A DNA stretch of 64,000 nucleotides from Ovis canadensis (GCF_042477335.2 NC_091262.1:40459001-40523000); one strand, 5' to 3'. Shown: positions 22,037 through 34,285, numbered from the stretch's first letter. Notes: generated by a model from the letters alone, not told the origin. Numbers and translations are program-made.

Positions 22037-22246
22037 ATGAAGGTGTTAGTCACTCAGTTGTGTTTGACTCTTTGCAACCCCTGTGGACTGGGGCCGCCAG
22101 GCTCCTCTGTCCATGGGATTTCCCAGGCGCAAATACTGGAGTAGGTTGCCATTTCCTCCTCCAGGGGATGTTCCTGACCAAGCAATCATACTCGGGTCTA
22201 CCTGCATTGCAGGCAGACTCTTTACCATCAGGCCACCGGGGAAGCC
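22037..22246 (-). mobile_element. Bov-tA SINE
   Basis: GTTAGTCACTCAGTTGTGTT to CAGGCCACCGGGGAAGCCC. Confidence 0.9.
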
Positions 22247-23951
22247 CACTTTTTTTTCTGGAAATGAAAGTTACAGTGGGCCTTGTTCAGCGACTGTAGA
22301 GCAGGGGACCAGCAGTATGTGCCAGCCACTGTCACAGGTCCTGGGGTCCAGCTCTGAGGGGGTCATGGTTCCTCCTTTTGTAGAAAGTCGGGTGCTGCTC
22401 CAGACTTGGTCAATGGACTGGCAGTAACATCCCCATCATAATCCTGGGCCCTACCTCTGGCCTATTTCTGTTAGCAACATGGGGTGTGGAGAAATCTGAG
22501 TCTCCTCCAGCCCTCCCAGGTGGTTCTGACCCAGGCCCAGTCTGCAAGGCCTGCTGGTTCCTTTTTATTCCCTGTGGACCCTGTAAGATCTCAGTGCTTC
22601 TGTATCCGGAGGTAGCAGCATTTCTACAAGTTTCTTGTTTGCTCAGGTGTTTTTTGTTTTTTTCCTGGATATTTTGAGCCCTTTTCTTCACTTGGGATAA
22701 TTTAGGCCCTCTAAATTTTCTTTGGGGGGTTTTTCTTTGGGGGGTTTGTGTGTGTGTATGTGTGTGCAAGTACAGAGTCCTTGTTCTCTTAACTCCCTTT
22801 GCAGATGAACTGAAGTCGTATAATAGTAAACTGGCAGCTTGGCTTTCTATGTTTTTGCATGCTGTTGACTCTTGTCCTAGAAAACTGAAACTAGCAGACA
22901 ACCTAATTAAAAATCAACCCTTCAGCTCTTTGGCTGCCCAAGAAAGAACACTTTGCTCTTGAGTTTGTAAAGTACTTTATTCAGAACCAAGTGAAGCATA
23001 CAGACTTATTCCAAAGCTCATTTTAGGGAAAAGCCAAAATTTGCAATATACTCAGGAAGTATGTTCTTGAAGGCCAGTCATGCACCAGGAATTAGGAAGA
23101 TCTTTTAGATCCTTCATATTCACAAGGGTGGTCCCGGGAGCTGGCTTTAGCACCGGCAGATAGCAGAATCTTGGCCCCACCCTTGACCTACCCAGTAGTA
23201 TCTGCTTTGTCAAGATCTCCATGGATTTCTGGGCACACTCACTTTGAGAAGCACTGCTTGGGGAGATAATATGAGGCCACCATGGCCAAATCCTTGCTCT
23301 ACTCTTGACTGTAGGAACCTAGGCATTTACTATGTTTATTTCAATCTTTTCTGTTTATCATGTGTGTTCATGTATGTGATGTAACTGGCTCCTTCCAGCA
23401 GTCTTGTGAAGTAGGCAGGTATTACTCACTGTGCGCGTCATCTAAACATTTGTACTTCTGTTTTCCCGTTCTGAAAAATATTTATGATGAATTCCCATGA
23501 AGTGCAAGACTTCCGGAGTAGTCCTATCCACTTACAAGATGATCGAAAATATTATCTGAAACACTTTATGTTAAAGTCAGTTTCCCCTAAGGATCTTCTT
23601 TTTTACCCTTCCAGTAACTTTACACAGCAAACACATTGTGATATCCTTGAGGAGGGTGCAAATAAAGAGCATAGCCCTGTCTTCTAAGTCTTCTGTTCTT
23701 CTCTGACACAAACCTATCCAAATTCTTGGAAATGTTGGATGTCTAAAGTTCTTCAAAATGTCAAACTTCCAGGAAGTGTTTAAATGCTATTTAGGTTTGT
23801 TAGTACAGTCTCATTAATAGCAAATCTATTTACTGATTTCAAGCTTTATTCTAAGTATTCACTAATAACTTACTTTTTTTTTTTTTTTTTTTTTGCTGAG
23901 GTAGGACATAGAGAACTTAAAAAAAAAATCCTCTGTTTTGGGAAAAGAAAA
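22247..23951. other. Repeat-poor stretch with a MER5-like remnant
   Basis: Bases about 23125-23265 end CACTTTGAGAAGCACTGCTT, typical of MER5-type hAT relics. There is a (GT)n run near 22748-22768 and a T-tract at 23874-23894. Frames here show no domain or splice structure. Confidence 0.45.
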
Positions 23952-24156
23952 AAATGTTAGTCGCTCAGTTGTATCTGACTCTTTGCAATACCATGGCCTG
24001 TAGTCCACCAGGCTCCTCTGTCCATAGAATTTTCCAGGCAAAAAATTGGAGTGGGTAGCCATTCCCTTCTCTAGGGGATCTTCCCAACCCAGGGATGGAA
24101 CCTGGGTCTCTTGCACTGCAGGTGGATTCTTTATCACTGAGCCACCAGGGAAGACT
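23952..24156 (-). mobile_element. Bov-tA SINE
   Basis: GTTAGTCGCTCAGTTGTATC to GAGCCACCAGGGAAGAC. Confidence 0.9.
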
Positions 24157-24254
24157 CTATGCATTCAAGGTTAATGAGCATATTGCCCTGAAAATTTTTC
24201 TGCCAAAATTGCAGTATATCACCTAATGTGGTTTCTGACTTCCTTCTAATTTGC

Positions 24255-24329
24255 CCAAGTTTTTTTTTCTACCTGTGCCCCCTGCAGTTCAAACGTGGAG
24301 CCCCAAGCACTGGACTGCCAGGGAATTCC
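24255..24329 (-). mobile_element. CHR SINE fragment with internal deletion
   Basis: T-tract, CTGTGCCCCCTGCAGTTC, then AAGCACTGGACTGCCAGGGA; the middle is missing. Confidence 0.6.
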
Positions 24330-24803
24330 AAATTTGCCTGTTTTAGATGGCAAAGATACTGATCCAGTGGAAAACCACACATTGGTTACCTTTAGGTATA
24401 GGAGACCTGCCTTCATGTCAGACCTCTAGAAGTTAGAGAGAGATTATAGGAAACGTAGGTCAGTTTAGTGCTTACTGAGGCCCTTTCCATTTCAACTTTG
24501 ACCATCTGTTCCTGTTCTAAAATGAATGGGTAAGTTATTCCAGTACCTTCCTTGAGATAGAATTTTGGTATAAAAGTTTTTCTAAAAGTTTGCTTGGAGG
24601 CTAGGTTTTACTTAAATGTTCCTTCTTCGGTAAGTTCCATGATAAAAATATTTCTAAAAACATACATATGATTCTAGTTTTATCACTTGGAACTTCATTT
24701 TAAGGTATGTAGGCATTTTAGTAATGTTATGAGAAGTTGTCCATAGAACTGACAAAAATAGACCATCTGATATCTCACCTGTCTTGATGGAGTCATGTTC
24801 ATA
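24330..24803. other. Intergenic, no feature recognised
   Basis: AT-rich single-copy-looking DNA. Confidence 0.35.
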
Positions 24804-25000
24804 TTGTTGTTTAGTCACTAAGTCATGTCCGACTCTTGGGTGACCCCATGAGTTGTAGCCTGCCAGGCTCCTCTGTCCAGGCAAGAATACTGGAGTGGAT
24901 TGCCGTTTTCTTCTGGAGGAGATTCTCACAACCTAGGGATCGATCCCATGTCTCCTGCACTACAGGCAGATTCTTTACCAGTGAGCAACCGGGGAAGCCC
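24804..25000 (-). mobile_element. Bov-tA SINE
   Basis: TTGTTTAGTCACTAAGTCAT to GTGAGCAACCGGGGAAGCCC; a short internal deletion follows CTCTGTCC. Confidence 0.85.
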
Positions 25001-25348
25001 ACTTTATGTAAGAGGAATGCCTCAAAGCCATACAGCAGTCCCAGCAGACCCAGAAGCCTCATCCTTTGTCATCCTCAATAAAATCAATTTGTGATGTGGT
25101 TTGTTTTCCAGCAGAGATGTTTTCCAAGTATACCTTTCTTTTGTGTTACATCTATATGGTTACAGAAAGCAGACCTGAGAAAGTGGCTTCCAAAGGACTC
25201 ATTGAATGAAGAGTAGGATGTAGGTGTTGCCGTGATGCACCAGAGCATCTTCCTTTTTGGACATAGTAGATGGTTTCATTATCATGGGGGTTGATTCCTT
25301 CCTGGGCATCTGAGGCTTATTCAGTTTAAATGCTCCAGGGAAAAGTTT

Positions 25349-25351
<3 letters not shown>
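25001..25351. other. Intergenic, no feature recognised
   Basis: No repeat or exon seen. Confidence 0.35.

Positions 25352-25395
<44 letters not shown>
25352..25395 (+). repeat. (TA)n microsatellite
   Basis: 44 bp of uninterrupted TA. Confidence 0.95.
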
Positions 25396-25399
<4 letters not shown>

Positions 25400-25422
25400 A
25401 ATGAAAGCCCTTTTCTGGAGCA

Positions 25423-25490
25423 GCCAAGGATTTGGTGTCCTCAGCAGGTTCTGGAACCAGTCCCCCACAGATGCAAGAGATGACTGTACT
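25423..25490. mobile_element. Tigger/MER2-type DNA transposon end
   Basis: GGATTTGGTGTCCTCAGCAG, GGAACCAGTCCCCCACAGAT and the terminal GACTGTA match the end of TcMar-Tigger relatives. The outer end is intact; the rest is lost or replaced by the TA tract. Confidence 0.55.
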
Positions 25491-25619
25491 TGCAAATCTT
25501 TGACCTCCAGAGTACCTCATTTAATTTAAATAAAATATTCTCTATGTAAGCTAAAGTCCTCTCATTAAAACCCATCATCAATATCAGCAAGATAAGCAAG
25601 CAGGTATTTAGGTAGATGG

Positions 25620-25840
25620 GGCTTTCCAGGTGGTGCTAGTAATAAAGAACCTCCCTGCCAGTGCAGGAGACATAAGGGACTCGGGTTTGGTCCCTGGGTC
25701 AGGAAGACCCCTGGAGGAGGGCACGGCAACCCATTCCAGTATTCTTGCCTATAGAATTCCCTGGACAGAGGAGCCTGGTGGGCTATGGTCCATAGAGTCA
25801 CAAAGAGCTGGGCGTGACTCCTGTGACTTAGCACAGCATA
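25620..25840 (+). mobile_element. Bov-tA SINE
   Basis: GGGCTTTCCAGGTGGTGCTA variant head; body ends TGACTTAGCACAGCA. Confidence 0.85.
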
Positions 25841-26349
25841 ACACATTTAGGTGGATGTGTAGGTAGACAGGTAATAATCAAAAGGTGGGTTACAAAATAG
25901 AGCCTTGTTAAGTCTCAGAGCTGAGAAACTAGATGTGTTTCTACCTTCTTAACATTTTGAGAAGTGAATTCTGCAGTGTCCAGTGGAAATTCATTTAGAT
26001 TTTTTTGAAGCATTTCCTGATTGCCTAACCTAAATTGTTCCTCCTCCACTGTTCTGGCCCATTTTTTCCCCAGCTGAAAAGAGAACGGTTCCCATACTGC
26101 TTAGAGAAGATAGGACATTAATTGATGCCTCAGGGGATGTTGAGATACTGGGACTCTTTACCCATCTCCAGTGGCCATTTCTTAAGACTGATTCTGTCCT
26201 GGGAGCTAGGAATATGGAGATAAGCTTAAAATACGGAACAAGTGCTAGAAAGGGAGTACAGATTACAAGAGTTCGAGATAAGCACCATAAACTGTCAGTG
26301 AGAATCCTCTAGTCTAGGTCTTTAGCTATTTGTGATCTTTGTAGTTTCT
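25841..26349. other. Intergenic, no feature recognised
   Basis: No exon or repeat recognised. Confidence 0.35.
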
Positions 26350-26722
26350 TGTTCTTGTTCTGTAAGTTGTGTCCAGCTCTTTGTGACCCCATGGACTGCA
26401 GCACGCCAGGCTTCCCTGTCCATCTCCTAGAGTTTGCTCAAGCTCATGTCCATTGAGTTGATGCCATCACATTCTGTCACCCCCTTCTCCAGCCCTCAGT
26501 CTTTCCAGCATCAGGGTCTTTTCCAGTGGGTCAACTCAGGTAGCCAAAGTACTGGAGCTTTAGCATCAGTTCTTCCAATAAATATTCAGAGTTGATTTCC
26601 TTTAGGATTGACTGGTTTGATCTCCTTGCTGTCCAAGGGACTCTGCAGTGTCTTCTCCAGCACCACAGTTTGAAAGCCTTGATTGTTCTGTGCTTAGCTA
26701 TGCTTATGGTCCAACTATTGTT
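26350..26722 (-). mobile_element. BovB 3'-end fragment
   Basis: CAGCACGCCAGGCTTCCCTG, TTTCCTTTAGGATTGACTGG, then GCTTAGCTATGCTTATGGTC at the broken 5' side. Several small deletions. Confidence 0.85.
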
Positions 26723-27141
26723 CCTGGAGTTGATCAAATCCGTGACCAGGGGAGGAGGTTGGCATCAGAACTGGTCTTTCCTACTCTCAGTGCCAGGTGA
26801 CTGCATGTAATTTAAGTGGGGACTTCATGAAGTTTATTTTTGGTGCTGCTAGAGGGTAGTTTTCAGTTAGAGATTGCAGGTGCCTTCAAGAGTGGGCTTT
26901 ATTCCAAGGCTTAAGGGTCATTTTCTTTTCTGCTCGTTAATTCTGAGTAGTGTTGATGTAGGGTGTAAGGCTGTTGTGAACCAGCTTTGCTCTACTGAAA
27001 GTGGAACAGCTTTTTCCCCCTTCATTCGAGCTCCTGGCCTGGCCTTGGATCAGGAGCCCTGGGTGGGGCTGCTGGAATCAGCTTACCTGCAGAGGAGTCC
27101 TGGGCCCGGCTGCCCACCACCTTTGGAGATCACCTCGCTCT
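26723..27141. other. Intergenic, no feature recognised
   Basis: Slightly GC-richer (27005-27125), with frames lacking recognisable domains. Confidence 0.35.
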
Positions 27142-27345
27142 GAGCTTACCTGGTGGCTTAGACAGAAAAGAACTTGCCTGCCAGTGCAGGAGACCTGAGT
27201 TTGATCTTGGGTCAAGAAGATCCCCTGGAGAAGAACACCCACTCTAGTGTTTTTGCCTGGAAAATTCCATAAACAGAGGAGCCTTGTAGGCTACAGTCCA
27301 TGGGGTTGTGAAGAGTCAGACAGGACTGAAGCAACTAACACCACT
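27142..27345 (+). mobile_element. Bov-tA SINE
   Basis: GCTTACCTGGTGGCTTAGAC head; tail CACCACTTTCACTTTAG. Confidence 0.85.
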
Positions 27346-27514
27346 TTCACTTTAGAGCTAGGCTGAGGTACTTCAAGATGCATGTGGCTGGGAGTGGAGC
27401 TGGCTGACAGATTGGGAGCCTTGCAGGCAAGAACTGGGACTTTTTCGTCTCTGTCATCCTTAGCTGGTAGCCAGCATACTCAATAAACGTTTGTTCAATG
27501 AAAGAAGCAAGAGC

Positions 27515-27710
27515 CAACATCTTTTGAGCCCCTGTGTATGCAAGGAACTTTACGTTGCATCTCTCAGTCCTTAACTTCACACTTTGAAGTGTTAAGAGTT
27601 GTTCTCCTTTTACAAATGAGGATGCTGAAGTGAAACCGCTTTCCCAGGGACACAAACTAGAAAGGAGTGGAATAAGGGTAACAATCAAGGTCTGTCTGGT
27701 GGAGCCTAGC
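27515..27710 (+). mobile_element. MIR-like SINE remnant
   Basis: TTTTGAGCCCCTGTGTATGC, TTTTACAAATGAGGATGCTG and CCCAGGGACACAAACTAGAA follow MIR order. Confidence 0.6.
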
Positions 27711-28080
27711 ATTCTCAGCTACTTGGCTACAGAAAATGAATGAATTTCTAGGATGGAGTCCCTCTGCCTATTGAGGTTGAAATGCTCACCAACTCCATTA
27801 GAAAAAGAAAATCACTGTATTAAGACTCCCAATGCATTGGGCACAGGTCCCCCCTAAACTACTAATGACAGTTTTTGTAGGTTTCCTCCTGAGCCTTTGG
27901 TCTGAGTCCTTTTGCAGAGGGCCCTGGTTGCCCATGGCTCCCTCGTAAAGTCTCAGCCTTTCTACCAGCTGCTCAATCCTGTTGTCCTGGAGGATGCTCA
28001 GAGATCAACCTCTGCTTTGCCTTGTAACCTCCACTTGGATTTCTCAAATACAAATATCTTAGTTATTGACCACTTGCAGC

Positions 28081-28330
28081 ACTCCATGGTTTCTCCATTG
28101 ACTTTAGGATAAAAGCCAGACTCCTAATTGAGAGAGTTCTAGATGATCTGGTCCCTTGCTCCCCACAGACCGCATTCCACCCGTGATAGCACCTGCTGAG
28201 TTTGTCTTGTGTCATTCTCTTTTTACCTGAGCTCTTGCTCAGCTGTGTCTTCTTGGACAGTTCATCCTGCACCCTGCCTTTCTCCCCCAGCTTCTGACTC
28301 TTCTAGCCTGAGTGGCACCCCTCCAATGAG
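28081..28330 (+). mobile_element. LINE2-like remnant
   Basis: TTTAGGATAAAAGCCAGACTCCT, GATGATCTGGTCCCTTGCTC and the following C-rich text resemble L2 3' sequence. The 27711-28080 stretch to its left is unassigned. Confidence 0.55.
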
Positions 28331-28465
28331 TCCTTGTGGTACTCTTGACTTCCCTTTTATTGGTTTACCAAGTTCTTGTAATCCTCTGTTTACTTATCCA
28401 CGTTCCCAGTCTGTATCATCGGATGGTAGAGTCATCTTTCTGTCTCCAGTGACTAATGGAGTTGC

Positions 28466-28652
28466 CTAACACAAAGTGCTCAGCCGACTCTGCAGCCCCA
28501 TGGACTGCAGCACGCCAGGCTTCTCTGTCCATGAGATTGCTGAAACAAATTTGCCATTTCCTACTCCAGGGGATCTTCCCGACCCGGGGATCAAACCTGC
28601 GTCTCCTGCGTTGGCAAGCATATTCTTTACCACTGAGCCATCTGCGAAGCCC
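28466..28652 (-). mobile_element. Bov-tA SINE, deleted
   Basis: Starts late in the body (GTGCTCAGCCGACTCTGCAG). AAATTTGCCATTTCCTACTC marks a lost GGCAAGAATACTGG segment. Head CATCTGCGAAGCCC. Confidence 0.8.
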
Positions 28653-29042
28653 AACACATAGTAGGCCCCAATAAACATTTCTGCATGAACAGATGTGTTG
28701 GTGAGTCATATCAAGCTTTTAGAGAAGAGCCCAGAAGTAAAAGATCTCATTAACTTTTCTCTTTGTCTAGGTCCCTTTTCGTCAGTTACCAAATTTATCC
28801 AAAATTTCCTTCCTAGAACCCTCAGGATCTGTTTCTTCCCTCACCTGCAGTGCCAGGACCCTAGTCCAGGGCCTCACTGACCTGCATATAGATGATGCTG
28901 CAGAATGTATCTCCCTGGAGATCGGCTGCAGCCTGGACCTCTCGGCCAGGGTTGGCCTGCTTTCCTCATTTCCCTGCCCATCACTCTTGCCTTTCTGCAG
29001 CAAATTGGAGCCCTAAAGTGCACCTTCAAGTAGCCAATACAT
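28653..29042. other. Intergenic, no feature recognised
   Basis: No exon or repeat recognised, apart from a short AATAAACATT at its left edge. Confidence 0.35.
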
Positions 29043-29248
29043 GCGTGCGCATGTGCTCAGTCATGTTCGACTCTTTCTGACCCCATGGACTATAGCCCAC
29101 CAGGCTCCTCTGTCCATGGAATTTCCCAGCCAAGAATACTGGAATGAGTTGCCATTTCCTCCATCAGGGGATCTTCCTGACCCAGGGACTGAATCCAGGT
29201 CCCTTATGTCTCTTGCATTGGCAAGCAGGTTCTTTACTGGTAGCTCAG
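29043..29248 (-). mobile_element. Bov-tA SINE
   Basis: GTGCTCAGTCATGTTCGACT to GGTTCTTTACTGGTAGCTCA; the terminal head bases are lost. Confidence 0.85.
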
Positions 29249-30167
29249 CGCATTTCTTGAGTACCATCAGTGTGCCACTGGACTGACCCACAGTGGATAG
29301 CACCAGGCTCCACTCAGGCTGTGGCCACCATCACCTACCACCTCCAGCTCAAGCCACTGTTATAGCGTAACAACTCTCAGATCCTATGCCCTCTTATCCC
29401 TAACTCTCTGCTTTTGCTTTCGTCGGCCTCTGCATGAACTGTCTCTCCCATCCTTCTGAATCCTTACTAACCCCTTGAGTGCACACTGCTTCCAGGGTCC
29501 TAGGATCAGGACTCTTGGCTGCTGTATAAGGGTTGCCCAGGTACTCAGGACCTCTGAAGACCCTCCAGGGATTGGGTGGATTCTAAGGGGACACTTGAGG
29601 GGCACTGGGTGGGCCACAGTCTCTTGAGGTCTTAACCTCAGAGCCTAAGTTTGGGCTTTGGTTTGTGAGCTGCAGGAGTGGTGCCGACCTGGTGAGGATT
29701 CACTCTGCAGGGTGGTACTTGGCCCGGTGGGGATGTGGAAATGAGGCACCACTTGACGAAATGAGGTGGTGTTTTTTTTCTTTCCCGCAAACGGACTTAG
29801 AACTGTATTCCCCGGGGAGCCCTTGAAACCAGCGTGAGAATTGACCGAGGGAGTGAGTTCTGGCTTTCAATCCCATAATTGTTATGATACAGAAATTACT
29901 CACGGCTTGCCATAATCAGGTTTGGGCTATAATAGTGTACTTAAGCAGAGCTCTGGGGTGGGCGGATGCTCACCAGCATCCTCTGCTTACGTCTTTCCTG
30001 CCCAGGCTCTTATGAGTGGAGGCAAAAAGCTAAAGCCTTAGGGAAGAAAAACCGGGTGCTGCCCAAAGCACCCCTGGGAATGGGGGCCACCAAAAACCTC
30101 AGGGGCCGCAGTGTCAGCAGCAAACACGTGGTCCTCAGGGTTGAAATGCCTTTTGATGCCTAACCCC
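29249..30167. other. Intergenic, no gene supported
   Basis: A 65-codon frame at 29966-30163 follows a TTTCCTGCCCAG acceptor-like site but has no recognisable domain and no clear donor. Treated as non-coding. Confidence 0.35.
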
Positions 30168-30345
30168 TTGAGTTGCTCAGTCACGAAATCACGTCTGACT
30201 CTGCGACCCCACGGACTGTAACACACTAGGCTCCTCTGTCATGGTATTTCCCAGGCAAGAATACTGGAGTGAGTTGCCATTTCTTCCTCCTGGGGATCTT
30301 CCTGACCCAGGGATTGAACCCACATCTGCATGGGCAGGCAGTAGC
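30168..30345 (-). mobile_element. Bov-tA SINE, head truncated
   Basis: GTTGCTCAGTCACGAAATCA to CATCTGCATGGGCAGGCAG; the start of the tRNA head is missing. Confidence 0.8.
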
Positions 30346-30986
30346 TTCATTAATTTTGTTTCTTTTTGCATTTGATTGTTGACACTGTCTAAAAATATAA
30401 AATGATGGCTGTCTTATCAAAATTAAAGGAATGGTTTAAAACAAAGGCATTCTATCTATTTACTTAACTTTTCCCTTCCAGCAAGGACATTCCAGTTGCA
30501 GTGGAGTAATAAGCAGATAGGGTTACCATGACCACAGTGAATTGCTATGACAATTTCGACAAACACTGAACTGAGTTGATCGTGTCCCCTTTCTGGTGAC
30601 GTGACATGGATCATAAGAGCACTGGGTGTGACTGAACACTGGGGTGTGGCCAGAAGCCTTTTGTCACAAACTGAGCAGCTGTGGTGTGGGGCCTTGGTGT
30701 GAGGGTCTCCACGTGACGTGGCTTCTCTCAGACTGTGGGGTCAATTTTGAAAACTGCAAAGACTAAGTGAAAAGAATAATGTTGTTAGTGGTCTCGCTTT
30801 AAGCACGCACAAAAACTTACCACAGGGCTCAGACATGATGTAGGGTCTGGTTCCCCAGGCAAAGGAAGAATCGCCATTTACAGTCTGAAAGGGTGATTGT
30901 GAGCAGTTGGTCTGTGCTTTCTTTTTTTATATTATTTTTGTGTGTGTGTGGTTAGTTCATTTGCTAGAGTTGTATCACATACATGA
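30346..30986. other. Intergenic, no feature recognised
   Basis: Single-copy-looking DNA with a short (TG)n near 30938-30949. Confidence 0.35.
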
Positions 30987-31190
30987 GGACTTCCCTGGTG
31001 GGTCAGTGGTAAAGAATCTGCCTGCCCAAAGCAGGACACCTGGGTTTGATCCCTGGGTCTGGCAGCCCACTCCAGTATGGTTGCCTGGAGAATTCCATGG
31101 ACAGAGGGACCTGGTGGGCTACAGTCCATGGGGTCCCAAAAGAGTTGGACATGACTGAGCATACACACACTCACACACACAAACATCACA
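30987..31190 (+). mobile_element. Bov-tA SINE with (CA)n tail
   Basis: GGACTTCCCTGGTGGGTCAG head. The AGATCCCCTGGAGAAGG part is deleted. The tail is a (CA)n/TCACACAC run (31161-31182). Confidence 0.85.
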
Positions 31191-31797
31191 TCATACCACA
31201 TACACAGACAATAGAACAGCTTTGTTAAGATTGGATTCTGAAAATGAATAAAAAAGAAAGAGACTGGATTCTGGACAGATGTCAGACTCATTCACCATAC
31301 TGCACTGGTGGAAGGCTGTGCTTTCTGTCTTTGTGCTGCCCTGCCCTCTCCCCAGACACTCCAACTCTTTCCTATCCCAGGATGCCTGCATCCTGATACT
31401 GAGGTTAGCCCCTAGCAGCAGAGGCCAGCTTGCTGACCTTCTCAGAACAACTTCCTTGATTTCTCAGAGGGAAGTTCTCTGCTCACTGCCTGACCACCTG
31501 ACCCATGGCTGCCTCTCTTACTATCCAGTGGGTCCCGCTAGTGTACAGGCTCCTCTCCACTGCCAGCCTGGATCTGCTTGAGCCATTTCAGCCAGCAGCT
31601 CCCTCCCAGAGCCCTACCCTGGGGTCAGGCATCAGTGATTCAAAAGACCCACTCCCTAGGCTCAAAGATTGATGCTTGTAGAACATAACTTGCACGTGGG
31701 TAGTGATCCCTGAAACCCTCAAATCCTGAAAGGCTGAGGAATAAACCTGAGGTGGTGTTTGGGGGCAAAACATATTGGGACAGAAACCTGGACTCAA
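31191..31797. other. Intergenic, no feature recognised
   Basis: No exon or repeat recognised. Confidence 0.35.
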
Positions 31798-31920
31798 AGA
31801 CTTCCCTGACGGTCCAGTGGTTCAGACTCCACACTTTCATTGCAGGGGCGAGTGTTCGATCCTTGACTGGGGAACTAAGATGCCAGATGGTGCATGGCTT
31901 GACCAAAAGAGAATAAAAGA
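31798..31920 (+). mobile_element. CHR SINE
   Basis: AGACTTCCCTGACGGTCCAG head; GAACTAAGATGCCAGATGGT; A-rich end. Confidence 0.85.
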
Positions 31921-32628
31921 AAGAAATCTGGACTCAGCAGCCCTTGAATTACTACTCAACAATCATCTCTCTGTCTCCCTTTATACTTATAAGCTCATCT
32001 ATTAGCATCAATTTAAGGCCTTACCCCCCTACCCCCACCAAAAGGGAAGATGTCATACTCAGTTCCCTGACAATCCACCAACTCATAACTGAAAGGGATA
32101 AAAAAAAAATATGTATTAAGATTGTACTTGGTGACTTGTCTTCTAGAAGACATATACTCTGTCCCTTGAAAGTCATGGTGGCTTCTTCCTGGAGTCGGGG
32201 TGGGGAGTCAGACTGAACATAACTCTGTCTTTATAAATAGGCCTTCCTTACGGACATTCTTATAAACATGCTCTGACCTTCACTATTGAAGATTGGGGAA
32301 ATATGTGAATTATGCTACAGATGAAATAACTAAGCCTTGCGGCCTAGATAAAATTGGGCCATGGGACGAAGTAGAAGAACATGAAAATTGTAGTAATTTG
32401 ATGCTAAAGGTTACATCAAAACCTTTGGTTCTGATGCTAAAGTCAGAACCACTGACCTTGACCACTCATGCAATATTTTGAGTTCTAGGGTTTTTCTTTA
32501 GGAACGTGTTTGTGTTAGTACAATCATTTTTGAAAAAAGTATATGTAAAAATTCTTTCAAAGGTAAATCCAAGTAAAGAAGCACTTCTAAAGAGCCACAA
32601 CATACCTTGTTAAAACAATACCACTGCT
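31921..32628. other. Intergenic, no feature recognised
   Basis: AT-rich. ATGAAATAACTAAGCCTTGCGG to TGGGACGAAGTAG (about 32320-32375) may be an old retrocopy fragment but is unassigned. Confidence 0.3.
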
Positions 32629-33590
32629 TCAGTTCAGTTCAGTTCATTTCAGTCGCTCAGTCGTGTCCAACTCTTTGCAACCCCATGAATCGCAGCACGC
32701 CAGGCCTCCCTGTCCATCACCAACTCCCGGAGTTCACTCAGACTCACGTCCGTTGACTCAGTGATGCCATCCAGCCATCTCGTCCTCTGTTGTCCCCTTC
32801 TCCTCCTGCCCCCAACCCCTCCCAGCATCAGAGTGTTTTCCAATGAGTCAACTCTTCGCATGAGGTTGCCAAAGTACTGGACTTTCAGCTTCAGCATCAT
32901 TCCTTCCAAAGAAATCCCAGGGCTGATCTCCTTCAGGATGGACTGGTTGGATCTCCTTGCAGTCCAAGGGACTCTCAAGAGTCTTTCTCCAACACCACAG
33001 TTCAAAAACATCAATTCTTCAGCGCTCAGCCTTCTTCACAGTCCAACTCTCACATCCATACATGACCACTGGAAAAACCATAGCCTTGACTAGACGGACC
33101 TTAGTCGGCAAAGTAGTGTCTCTGCTTTTGAATATGCTATCTAGGTTGGTCATAACTTTTCTTCCAAGGAGTAAGTGTCTTTTAATTTCATGGCTGCAGT
33201 CACCATCTGCAGTGATTTTAGAGCCCCCCAAAATGAAGTCTGACACTGTTTCCACTGTTTCCCCATCTATTTCCCATGAAGTGATGGGACCAGCTGCCAT
33301 GATCTTCGTTTTCTGAATATTGAGCTGTAAACCAACTTTTTCACTCTCTTCTTTCACTTTCATCAAGAGGCTTTTTAGTTCCTCTTCACTTTCTGCCATA
33401 AGCGTGGTGTCATCTGCATATCTGAGGTTATTGATATTTCTCCCGGCAATCTTGATTCCAGCTTGTGTTTCCAGTCAAGCGTTTCTCATGATGTACTCTG
33501 CATGTAAGTTAAATAAGCAGGGTGACAATATACAGCCGTGACGTACTCCTTTTCCTATTTGGAACCAGTCTGTTGTTCCATGTCCAGAGC
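32629..33590 (-). mobile_element. 5'-truncated BovB LINE, 3' 960 bp
   Basis: The reversed tail TTCAGTTCAGTTCAGTTC marks the 3' end. The element keeps long RT-protein C-terminal frames ([40 protein letters not shown]) separated by a frame break near 33015. Transcription-sense 5' end stops at CTCTGGACATGG. Young-looking, close to consensus. Confidence 0.92.
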
Positions 33591-33611
33591 TTAGTTTTAT
33601 TAATAAATTTA

Positions 33612-33830
33612 TTGTTGGGGGTTCGGTGACAAAGAACCCACCTGCCAATGCAGGAGACATAATGAAACGTGGGTTTGATCCCTGGGTCAGGAAAATATTC
33701 TGGAGGACAGCATGGGGACCCACTTCAGTATTCTTGCCTGGAGAATCTCATGGACAGAGGAGCCTGGCAGACTGCAGTTCATGGGGTCACAGAGTCAGAC
33801 AGGACTGAGGGGACTTGGCATGCTTGCACA
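33612..33830 (+). mobile_element. Bov-tA SINE
   Basis: Head GGTTCGGTGACAAAGAACCC lacks the first bases; GGGTTTGATCCCTGGG box; body end GGACTGAGGGGACTTGG. Confidence 0.8.
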
Positions 33831-33894
33831 CAGGAGTTCCGCAGTGATGCTGATTCTGTGCTGGGGTCCACACTTTTGAGAACCTGTGGAGCAG

Positions 33895-34072
33895 GTCCCC
33901 ATTCTCAACCTTGGCTGCACATTGGATTCACTTGAGGAATTAAAAATATCTATACATTGATGCCTGGGTTCTACCACTGGAGAGTCTGATTGGATTATTT
34001 GAGATACCTCAGGTATTGGCATTCATAAGAGGGGCCAAGTGATGGGGCAGTGTTTGAGAAATACTGGACTAG
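33895..34072 (+). mobile_element. MER5A-like hAT relic
   Basis: CTCAACCTTGGCTGCACATT, TTGATGCCTGGGTTCTACCA and GTGTTTGAGAAATACTGGA mark both ends of a MER5A. Confidence 0.75.
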
Positions 34073-34128
34073 GTCCCAGATTTAAAACTGAAAATCATTA
34101 TGTGTTAACCACTGAAGTTTATTTCTTG

Positions 34129-34285
34129 GGACTTCCCTGGCGGTCCAGTGGTTAGGACTTCCCCTTCCAGTGCAGGGGGTATGTATTCGATCCCTGGCCA
34201 GGGAGCTAAGATCCCACAGGCCTCTCAGCCAAAACTAAAGCAATGCTGTGACAGACGCAGTAAAAACTTAAAAAATGGTCCACAG
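34129..34285 (+). mobile_element. CHR SINE
   Basis: GGGACTTCCCTGGCGGTCCA head, ATTCGATCCCTGGCCAGGGA box, A-rich end. Confidence 0.88.

Noticed and set aside
22410-22901. 163-codon minus-strand frame
   Set aside because: Runs through a (GT)n tract encoded as TH repeats; no domain and no splice context.
29966-30163. Possible internal exon after a TTTCCTGCCCAG acceptor
   Set aside because: No domain, no convincing donor and no partner exons; acceptor-like sites are common.
32649-33399. RT-like proteins as host genes
   Set aside because: Fragments of a truncated BovB retrotransposon, with the 3' tail and frame breaks visible; the same holds for frames at 36552-36933, 37201-38868 and 52021-53149.
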